From Klebsiella sp. BIGb0407 (GTDB lineage: Bacteria; Pseudomonadota; Gammaproteobacteria; Enterobacterales; Enterobacteriaceae), in the NCBI RefSeq assembly GCF_024807845.1, contig NZ_JANUEQ010000001.1:986900-1050899 (forward strand): 64,000 nucleotides of DNA. Direction: 5' to 3'. Shown piece by piece: positions 58,002 to 64,000 of the stretch (its first letter is position 1; each line of letters starts with the position of its first letter). Both the position numbers and the translations under genes were made by a program. The notes below the pieces were generated by a model. That model saw only the letters and a program-made list of their open reading frames with translations. It ran no database searches and was not told the DNA's origin.

Positions 58002-58922
58002 ATGGAATTACTATTTTTGGGGACATCTGCAGGCGTCCCTACCCGCACGCGAAATATGACGTCGATAGTGCTGAACTTGCAACAGCCAACAGGGGCTGAG
58101 ATGTGGCTGTTCGATTGCGGAGAGGGTACTCAGCATCAGTTTCTTCGTACGCCGTATAATCCCGGTAAACTGAATAAAATTTTTATCACCCATTTACATG
58201 GCGATCATCTGTTTGGTCTCCCCGGCCTGCTGTGCAGCCGCTCAATGCAGGGGGCTTCGCTGCCACTGACACTGTACGGACCCAAAGGGCTTGCAGAGTT
58301 TGTAGAAACCGCGCTGCGCCTTAGCGGCTCCTGGATCGATTATCCACTCACCATCGTCGAAGTCGTACCAGGGTTAGTTTTTGACGAAGCTGGCTACAGG
58401 GTCACCGCCTGGCCGCTAAACCATCCGGTCGAATGCTACGGTTATCGTATTGAACAGCATGATAAGCCAGGCTCTCTGGATGCCTCTCAGCTTATTGCCG
58501 ACGGAGTGCCCCCTGGTCCATTATTCCACCGCTTAAAGCAGGGTTTAACCATTGAGCTGGAGGATGGTCGTGTAATTGATGGCAGCAAATATCTTGGCCC
58601 CCCCACTCCGGGTAAGAGACTGGCTATTTTTGGAGATACAGCACCCTGCGCTGAGGCTCTGGAGCTGGCACGCGGCGTGGATGTTATGATTCATGAGGTC
58701 ACTCTCGAACAGGCTATGGCAGAAAAAGCCAACGGACGAGGACATTCATCCAGCCAGCAAACGGCGGAACTGGCGCGCGATGCGGAAGTCGGCGCCCTAA
58801 TTGCAACCCACTTTAGTTCTCGCTACGATGCCGAGGGTTGTCAACAGTTGCTCACAGAATGCCGGGAAGTATTTCCGTCTACCGTACTGGCAGAAGATTT
58901 CCTCGTTTATACCGTAGAATAA
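58002..58922 (+). CDS. rbn: Ribonuclease BN/Z
   Basis: Metallo-beta-lactamase fold nuclease of tRNA 3' maturation (RNase Z, also called RNase BN or ElaC in E. coli). The 306 residues start [19 protein letters not shown] and carry the metal site [12 protein letters not shown] (about 64-75), GDTAPC, the exosite region [12 protein letters not shown] and [11 protein letters not shown]. It is near the E. coli sequence over its length. A hairpin follows the stop. Confidence 0.95.
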   Translation: MELLFLGTSAGVPTRTRNMTSIVLNLQQPTGAEMWLFDCGEGTQHQFLRTPYNPGKLNKIFITHLHGDHLFGLPGLLCSRSMQGASLPLTLYGPKGLAEFVETALRLSGSWIDYPLTIVEVVPGLVFDEAGYRVTAWPLNHPVECYGYRIEQHDKPGSLDASQLIADGVPPGPLFHRLKQGLTIELEDGRVIDGSKYLGPPTPGKRLAIFGDTAPCAEALELARGVDVMIHEVTLEQAMAEKANGRGHSSSQQTAELARDAEVGALIATHFSSRYDAEGCQQLLTECREVFPSTVLAEDFLVYTVE

Positions 58923-58927
58923 AAAAA

Positions 58928-58965
58928 GGCGTAACGCGGAAAATAAAAATAGTCGCGATTACGCC
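58928..58965 (-). terminator. Hairpin after rbn with T tract on the minus strand
   Basis: GGCGTAA-CGCG / CGCG-A-TTACGCC is imperfect by one bulge. Its T run lies on the minus strand (seven Ts), so it would stop leftward transcription into rbn. Confidence 0.55.
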
Positions 58966-60067
58966 AACAATTCCTATTCAATATAATGGTCATAACGCAA
59001 GATAGATTGGCGGTGTTAATGGCTACTTTCAGTATTCTGGCGGTATCTCGCACACCACTTAAACAGCCTGTGCTCGTTTTTCCCGCATAATCCTAACTAA
59101 GAGTGCGTCTTTTCCTCCTGAAAACAACTAAGAATGGCGCTGATGCTTTCGGAGGCCATGCACAAGCGTGTGAATAACGCGCCGGTGAAGCGCAGTTTGG
59201 GTCCTTAATTATCACCTGAAAATTGCTCTATATATAGATATTGAGTCGTTCCTTTAATTAATCACTGAATTTTAGAGACAAATAAAATCTTAAGAAAACA
59301 TTAAACTGTCATTAAAAAAAGATATGAAGATAATATTTATTTCCTCTTCAAGGCATTCATTGTTTTTTCTACTCCTTTATAACTACCAGCTGTATTAGCC
59401 ACGCTAATGTAAAAATATATTTCAAACTCATAAATCTAAATTATAATCAGTTTCATTCTGAATGAAAAATAACATAACAAATTGATTGATATAGAATTTC
59501 ACTTCTATATGGGGTGTTTCATTTAATTGTCAATCTCTTTTTAATTGGAAAGGCAGATCAATAACCAAGTATTGATAGCTTTTGACTATCAAAATTTAAT
59601 CATCGATCGTTTTAAACTATTTCTATTTGTAAATATTCCATGTCATGATTAATAAAATTCCTATTCGGTATTAAATGATCAATAACAGATGCCACTGACT
59701 ATGAAATGATACTTACATCATCGATGAAGAGAATAGGATTTTTTTCTTACATGGTTATTAACAACAATTTAACATTCGTAGAATGGTATGATTTTTAGTA
59801 TACAAACTCAGTTCTAGCTAACTAATTTGATAGTTTAAAAATTCATAAGGATATTTAAAAATTTCATATTAAAAATGCAACCAGACATATTAAAAAATAT
59901 CTCAACCATATGCTTAAATAATTTACAGGAGTTCATTCCTGGCTGGATTTATAAATCTATTTTTTATCTTTCTCAACAACTGAAATACTTGAAAGGTATT
60001 CATGATAATAAAAAAATTTAATATAACTTTATAAAATTATAAAACGACAACATACCTAAGGTTAAAA
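58966..60067. other. Long AT-rich non-coding region
   Basis: About 1.1 kb. At 59020-59208 a more GC-rich island includes a 24-codon open frame (59134-59208) of unlikely composition, possibly a relic. The remainder (59220-60060) is strongly AT-rich. A 48-codon frame at 59875-60021 lacks a convincing ribosome site and is not called. Such DNA is typical of silenced, horizontally acquired segments. Confidence 0.5.
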
Positions 60068-60190
60068 GTGGAAAATTTATTCTTCATTATGTTAGCCATA
60101 GTGCTATCTATTGCCGCGATTGTATTTATTATATCCTATATCATAGATGCAAGAAGCGCCAGGCTTCCTGTAACTAAGCGCAAACGATAG
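60068..60190 (+). CDS. Tiny membrane protein
   Basis: A 40-residue frame starting at GTG with AAGG five bases upstream. It consists of a single hydrophobic helix (about residues 3-24, FFIMLAIVLSIAAIVFIISYI) broken here as MLAIVLSIAAIVFII, and a basic tail RSARLPVTKRKR. The positive tail predicts an N-out, C-in single-pass inner-membrane peptide. It precedes the EAL-only gene by 103 bp. Unassigned, but similar in build to the product at 61480-61599. Confidence 0.5.
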   Translation: MENLFFIMLAIVLSIAAIVFIISYIIDARSARLPVTKRKR

Positions 60191-60293
60191 TTCACACAAC
60201 AGTCTATTTAAACATTGTGAGTATTACAGCTTACAGAAATCTCTCTGAGTAATTTCCTGTTAACGATTTATATTATTTATATATGGGATTCAA

Positions 60294-60965
60294 ATGAACA
60301 TCGAATTCGTTGCTGAACCAATAGTAAATATTCATGAAAATCTGCTTGGAGTGGAGCTGCTTACTCGCTTTGTTTTGAATACAAACAAACCATTACACCC
60401 GCAGTTTGTTATTTCTGGCTGGGATATCGAAAGGAAACGGGTCTTTCTTTATGAACAGTGCGATAATATAGCCTCAAAACGGCACTGGTTTGAAAGCAAC
60501 GGTTTGTTCTGCACAGTCAATATTGAGAATGATATGGCAACCATTCTCACTAGTGATGAGTTTTTAAAAAAACGTTTTGCGTCAATGCCTTTTGTGAAAT
60601 TTGAGATATCTGAACATTTTCATGACCGGGACCCGGAATTAAAAAATCCTCTGCTGAAGTCACTTAAGCAAGGCAGTAATGGACTCTGGCTTGATGATCT
60701 TGGTGCCGGGAATGCAAATATCACTTGCCTGCTTAACGGCTACTTTGAAGTGGCAAAAATTGATCGCTATTTTTTTAAAGAAGAGATACAAAAAAACACT
60801 TTCCCTTTATTAATTAAAAATATCAGAAAGTACTGTGATAAAATTGTCGTAGAAGGTGTAGAAAGTAAGCAGTATTTACCTGTTTTACAACAAGCTAATA
60901 TTTGGGGTTTACAAGGATATCTTTTTGAATCAGCGCCCTTTCATGAGGTTGAATCATTGTTATAA
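60294..60965 (+). CDS. EAL-domain-only protein
   Basis: A 223-residue EAL protein without other domains or signal peptide. The first motif is degenerate in order (VELLTRF for EAL-R) but keeps Glu21; the metal and catalytic residues follow: Asn in TVNIEND, Glu in FEISEHF, Asp pair in DDLGAGNANI, Lys in AKIDRYF, Glu in VEGVES, and Gln in LQGYLF. It could thus be an active c-di-GMP phosphodiesterase or, like YdiV/RflP, an effector with little activity. Stand-alone EAL proteins of this size often control motility or fimbriae. AT-rich flanks suggest transfer. Confidence 0.82.
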   Translation: MNIEFVAEPIVNIHENLLGVELLTRFVLNTNKPLHPQFVISGWDIERKRVFLYEQCDNIASKRHWFESNGLFCTVNIENDMATILTSDEFLKKRFASMPFVKFEISEHFHDRDPELKNPLLKSLKQGSNGLWLDDLGAGNANITCLLNGYFEVAKIDRYFFKEEIQKNTFPLLIKNIRKYCDKIVVEGVESKQYLPVLQQANIWGLQGYLFESAPFHEVESLL

Positions 60966-61303
60966 AGATCATTATTTATTTTAAGCTGAGCTAGCCGTTT
61001 ATCTTCTGACCGTTGATATATTCCACCCTCAATCATTGACACTTTTTTGTATTCAAACATAATGTTATGCATATATAACATACCCTGCCTGTTCTGCAGC
61101 ACAATGGCCTCCCCTTCATCGCAGATGACTATTTCTCAGACATTTCCACTTCAAAACACACCAATATGTATGCTGTTATTCCTGCGCCATACAAGATAAA
61201 ACAAATTCCTAATTAGTCAGCAGAAATCACTTTGAATCAATGATTAAAAATAATTCATGACATCCATAACAACATTAAAAACCAATATAAAAAGGATTTT
61301 AAG
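60966..61303. other. Intergenic region after the EAL-only gene
   Basis: AT-rich, no recognisable gene; it holds the presumed promoter of the micro-gene pair that follows. Confidence 0.4.
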
Positions 61304-61483
61304 TTGAATAAACCAAAATCTATGTTTATGCAGACTGTTTTCTCTGTTTCAGCCTGTACAGGGTGTTGTCCGCAAGTAAAAAGTCAGAACAATATCTGGA
61401 GCATTCGTTTCAGACCCCTCGGGTTACTTCTCCACGGTTTTATCTTACCTAATAGCAATTTTAAACCATGGTGTAAAAAATGA
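61304..61483 (+). CDS. Small Cys-containing protein, first of a coupled micro-gene pair
   Basis: A 59-residue frame starting at TTG seven bases after AAAGGA, a strong ribosome site. It contains SACTGCCPQVKS (three Cys), WSIRFRPLGLLLHGFILP, a short hydrophobic segment, and KPWCKK at the end. The stop TGA overlaps the ATG of the next frame (ATGA), which is hard to get by chance and supports both being translated. No family recognised; the Cys cluster could bind metal. Confidence 0.5.
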   Translation: MNKPKSMFMQTVFSVSACTGCCPQVKSQNNIWSIRFRPLGLLLHGFILPNSNFKPWCKK

Positions 61484-61599
61484 ACTTAACATTAATCATC
61501 ATATTGATATTAATACTAATTACCGGAGGATTAGCCATACTATTCTCATATTTTACTCGGCCACGATTCAGGTCAACCAAGAAAAAAAGAAAAGATTAG
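61480..61599 (+). CDS. Tiny membrane protein, second of a coupled micro-gene pair
   Basis: A 39-residue frame coupled by ATGA to the upstream one. It is a single hydrophobic helix, MNLTLIIILILILITGG followed by LAILFSYF, and a basic tail TRPRFRSTKKKRKD. The layout matches the 40-residue peptide at 60068-60190 (helix then R/K tail). This suggests a family of one-pass peptides of the type found near stress genes, but no name can be given. Confidence 0.55.
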   Translation: MNLTLIIILILILITGGLAILFSYFTRPRFRSTKKKRKD

Positions 61600-61829
61600 T
61601 CGCTGACTTAAGCAGCCCGTTTCTGTTCAGGGTTCAGGCTGCTGTTTTCTACTCCGTTTCCCCCTGATTTATTCATTCCCCCAACCTCTCTCGTCGATAA
61701 ATAGGAATTTTTACCTATCGCAACATCGTTGTAACACGTAAATTTTATCTATCAGGCTCAGGGATGGTGCAAAAGCATCATAGAAACCCTTTTTGTATTC
61801 CATTATTACTGATGGGAGTGAGGTTAATC

Positions 61830-62042
61830 ATGCTCTTAAAACGTAGCGTTTCTGTCGCAGTCGTAGTAGTGCTCACCCTTTCCATCACTGCCTGCGGAAA
61901 TATGTCTAATCGCGGTCGTGATACAGCTGTTGGTGCAGGTATAGGTGCGGTTGGCGGTGCAGTGCTGACCGGAGGAAGTGCAGTAGGTACCGTTGGTGGT
62001 GCTGCTGTAGGGGGCGTTATCGGCCATCAGATCAGCCGCTAA
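61830..62042 (+). CDS. osmB: Osmotically inducible lipoprotein OsmB
   Basis: A 70-residue lipoprotein. The chosen ATG (MLLKRSVSVAVVV) follows GGGAGTGAGG; the frame opens earlier without need. The lipobox is SITAC, with lipidated Cys21, and the mature part repeats Gly-rich segments, TAVGAGIGAVGGAVLTGG and VGGAAVGGVIGHQISR, which are diagnostic of OsmB. In E. coli it is RpoS- and osmolarity-induced. A terminator follows directly. Confidence 0.9.
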   Translation: MLLKRSVSVAVVVVLTLSITACGNMSNRGRDTAVGAGIGAVGGAVLTGGSAVGTVGGAAVGGVIGHQISR

Positions 62043-62053
62043 CTTATCCTGAA

Positions 62054-62085
62054 AAACCGCTGTCGACATAGGTTTACAGCGGTTT
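62054..62085 (+). terminator. Terminator after osmB
   Basis: AAACCGCTGT / ACAGCGGTTT form a perfect 10-bp stem with a 12-nt loop and T-rich end. Confidence 0.8.
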
Positions 62086-62250
62086 ACTCACCTCTGCAAT
62101 AATATCATCTCGCTATAACCAGCTTCTTCCCTCTCCCCTGTGACAACCTGTTATCTCCTGCAACCATTTGCTATCTGCAAGACAATTTTTTCGTACAGGC
62201 AAACTGGTGTTATTGTTAGTTAAGTTCCAATATATAGAAAAGGTAATATT

Positions 62251-62466
62251 GTGCAGCCAGCAATAAAGAAAAAGATACTGAGTATTTGCGAGGCAAAAAT
62301 AGCGGCTAAAGGTAGTAATGTCGGACTCTCGTTCTATGCCTTTTTTGCCAACAAAAATGATGAGCCCGAGCAGTTAATGGAAGTCGCCCAGTGGTGGATT
62401 ATGGAGATGAAACTCGATCATTTTGAGAAAGCAGAGAAGATAAAATCGCTGGTACTGGCGATGTAA
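62251..62466 (+). CDS. Small hypothetical protein (DUF6500-like)
   Basis: A 71-residue, charged, helical protein: IKKKILSICEAKIAAKGS, NVGLSFYAFFANKNDEPEQL and AQWWIMEMKLDHFEKAEKI. The F-x-A-F-F-A-N-K-N-D core recalls DUF6500 proteins; this is from memory and tentative. The start is GTG (ORF read as M), preceded by AAAAGGTAATATT. No operon partner is visible. Confidence 0.7.
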   Translation: MQPAIKKKILSICEAKIAAKGSNVGLSFYAFFANKNDEPEQLMEVAQWWIMEMKLDHFEKAEKIKSLVLAM

Positions 62467-62644
62467 AGCCTTTACCTGACTCATCACTTTCAGCAACTCT
62501 GGTAGTAAGGTCCATAAATCAGTAAAAAATACCTCAATTGACGACCTGAATCCTGTTCCAGGACGCCCTGATGCGGTGCTTCGTTGTATATATCGTACCT
62601 GTTTTAAATATAACAACACACTTCATCACTACAGGGTCATCCAG

Positions 62645-63697
62645 ATGTGTATACGTCATATTCTTTTCTTATCTGCTTTATTGTTCGCAACCCAGGCGAA
62701 TGCCAGTCCCGGCTTTCGTCAGGTTACATCTTCGGCGTTAAATATTTCTGTGTGGTATCCCACCGCTTCTCAAGAGGCAGTTGAATCTGTCGGCGAAAAC
62801 CCGGCTTTTTTCGGTGTCAACGTCATCCGCGATGCGCCCACTTTACCAGGGCTACATCCCCTGCTGATTATTTCGCATGGCTATAACGGGAACTGGCGTA
62901 ATTTGTCCTGGATTGCAGCGGCGATGGCAGAGCAAGGCTATATTGTTGCCGCCCCGGATCATCCGGGTACCACAACCTTTAATCAGGATCCCGTGGCGGC
63001 AAAACAGCTCTGGAGACGCCCACAAGAGCTGACCCGGGTTATTGATTTCATCATAAATGCGCCCAATTTATTCGGAAAAACTGATCAGGAACGAATTGCC
63101 GCTTTAGGACACTCACTAGGAGGCTGGACGGTTATGTCGCTGGCAGGCGCTCGCTTTGAACCGACACAACTGATTCAAGACTGTCAGCACTATCCACAAC
63201 GGGGTGACTGTAAATTAATAGAAAAATTGGGTATTGATAAGACACTATCTCAGGAAAAACTCGCCGCAAGTCACAGAGATCCCCGAGTTAAAGCCGTGGT
63301 TTCTCTCGATTTGGGATTAGCGCCAGGTTTTACCCCTCAGAGCCTGCATGATATTAACCTGCCAGTACTTATTCTGGCGGCCCGAATGGACAAGCTGGCC
63401 TCATTATCCGCCGAACAGGAATCAGCCTATCTTGCCGCCAACATACCTCAGAAATGGCAGCAGTTTACTGTTGTGGAAGGCACCACACACTTCAGTTTTA
63501 TGCAGCTGTGTAAACCCGGAGCAGAAGTGCTCATTAATGAAGGATCGCCTGGCGATGATATTGTCTGCAAGGATGCCCCTGGCGCTAAACGAACAGATAT
63601 CCATCAAGGTCTTATTAAGAACATTAGCTTATTTCTGAATTCATCTCTTGGCTATCACCCGCCTGCTGGCGAAATAATGTTGGAGAGGCGCCAGTAA
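62645..63697 (+). CDS. Exported alpha/beta hydrolase (PAF-acetylhydrolase/dienelactone hydrolase type)
   Basis: A 350-residue periplasmic hydrolase. The ATG for MCIRHILFLSALLFATQANA, which opens a signal peptide, is used; the 23 earlier codons of the frame are discarded. The nucleophile elbow is GHSLGG (in IAALGHSLGGWTVM), the oxyanion region HGYNGNWRN, and the acid and His may be in RMDKLASL and EGTTHFSFM. The pattern YPTASQEAVES...ISHG resembles platelet-activating-factor acetylhydrolase-like lipases. Its 3' end overlaps a convergent regulator by 74 bp. Confidence 0.85.
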   Translation: MCIRHILFLSALLFATQANASPGFRQVTSSALNISVWYPTASQEAVESVGENPAFFGVNVIRDAPTLPGLHPLLIISHGYNGNWRNLSWIAAAMAEQGYIVAAPDHPGTTTFNQDPVAAKQLWRRPQELTRVIDFIINAPNLFGKTDQERIAALGHSLGGWTVMSLAGARFEPTQLIQDCQHYPQRGDCKLIEKLGIDKTLSQEKLAASHRDPRVKAVVSLDLGLAPGFTPQSLHDINLPVLILAARMDKLASLSAEQESAYLAANIPQKWQQFTVVEGTTHFSFMQLCKPGAEVLINEGSPGDDIVCKDAPGAKRTDIHQGLIKNISLFLNSSLGYHPPAGEIMLERRQ

Positions 63698-64000
63698 TAC
63701 GCTGAAATTCCCGGTTAAAATTAGATTTAGTGATAAAACCAGATTCCAGCATAATTTCGGTAACGGGCATTGGAGTGCTGAGCAACAGCTCTCTGGCCCG
63801 TTCAATCCGGAACCCGTTAATCCACTGGGATAAATTGCACTGAGCTTGTGAGTTTATTGCCGCTGAAACTTGTCGGCCGGGAATACCGGTTTTTCTCGCC
63901 AGGAGATTAAGCGTTAACTCGGAATTAAGGTAAATTTGAGTTTCACGAACGTATTTATCAAGTCTGAAATAAATCTCTGCTAATTCACCCGGTTCGATAA
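63624..64000 (-). CDS. AraC-family regulator, C-terminal part (cut by right edge)
   Basis: The minus-strand frame is open from the window end to the stop at 63624. It reads LAEIYFRLDKYVRETQIYLN, LTLNLLARKTGIPGRQVSAA, QWINGFRIERARELLLST, VTEIMLESGFITKSNFNREF and QRITGASPTLFRQQ. That is the double helix-turn-helix AraC DNA-binding domain with the signature A-x-x-x-G-F-x-x-x-S-x-F-x-R-x-F-x-x-x-x-G-x-S-P. The effector part lies beyond 64000. It is convergent with the hydrolase gene and overlaps its 3' end. Confidence 0.85.
   Translation of the reverse strand, partial: IEPGELAEIYFRLDKYVRETQIYLNSELTLNLLARKTGIPGRQVSAAINSQAQCNLSQWINGFRIERARELLLSTPMPVTEIMLESGFITKSNFNREFQRITGASPTLFRQQAGDSQEMNSEIS

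Noticed and set aside
59134..59208. 24-codon frame in the long non-coding region
   Set aside because: Very short, no convincing ribosome site; the local GC rise suggests a relic rather than a gene.
59875..60021. 48-codon frame before the tiny membrane gene
   Set aside because: The nearest AAGG is about 28 bases upstream of the ATG, too far to serve as its ribosome site; no features beyond low-complexity AT-rich coding.
62467..62640. Possible transposase relic between the small hypothetical gene and the hydrolase
   Set aside because: The minus-strand frame is open but shows no recognisable transposase motif.

Overview
The window is a chromosomal segment of an Enterobacterales bacterium, most likely a member of the Enterobacteriaceae outside Escherichia coli and Salmonella. 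The left third follows the E. coli K-12 gene order closely: hexR-pykA-lpxM-mepM-znuA/znuCB, then ruvB-ruvA-ruvC-yebC-nudB-aspS, yecD-yecE, yecN-cmoA-cmoB, with near full-length protein matches. Farther right, amn followed by tRNA-Asn(GTT), and later rbn and osmB, are also typical. Between these anchors sit accessory blocks that E. coli lacks, so the species assignment is only to family level.

Layout. 1-16.5 kb is core metabolism and DNA repair: central carbon control (hexR, pykA), lipid A and peptidoglycan (lpxM, mepM), zinc import under a Zur box, SOS-controlled ruvAB, and aspS. A GNAT gene and an EAL gene are inserted between znuB and ruvB. 16.5-31 kb mixes core tRNA modification (cmoAB) with accessory genes: an internally duplicated nucleotidyltransferase, a Fur-boxed TonB-dependent receptor, a GGDEF-EAL protein coupled to a molybdopterin-fold periplasmic protein, and a divergent pair made of a Sua5/YrdC-like gene and a PAS-type regulator plus PLP-dependent dehydratase.

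31-39 kb holds a graveyard of contact-toxin tips with their immunity genes (one is a decayed deaminase toxin), next to a complete heme-type cell-surface signalling locus: ECF sigma factor, FecR-like anti-sigma, STN-containing outer-membrane receptor and a dedicated TonB. 42.5-50.5 kb, just after tRNA-Asn, is visibly AT-rich and foreign-looking: an orphan ClpP-like protease with an intact triad, two coupled lipoproteins, an IS3-family remnant and a five-gene chaperone-usher fimbrial operon. No integrase is seen.

51-58 kb holds a LysR-controlled small-molecule detoxification cluster, an orphan lacA directly behind a lac-type promoter (CRP site, -35, -10 and operator spaced almost exactly as in E. 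coli lac, with no lacZ or lacY), a choloylglycine-hydrolase family enzyme, a small zinc-ribbon relic and a lipoprotein. 58-64 kb contains rbn, a long AT-rich tract with several unlisted tiny membrane-protein genes around an EAL-only gene, osmB, a periplasmic alpha/beta hydrolase and the 3' part of an AraC-type regulator running off the right edge.

The least ordinary items are the orphan lacA with its own lac promoter, the translationally coupled micro-genes at 61.3-61.6 kb, the deaminase-toxin relic, the duplicated nucleotidyltransferase and the orphan ClpP. No CRISPR array, prophage or rRNA operon is seen.
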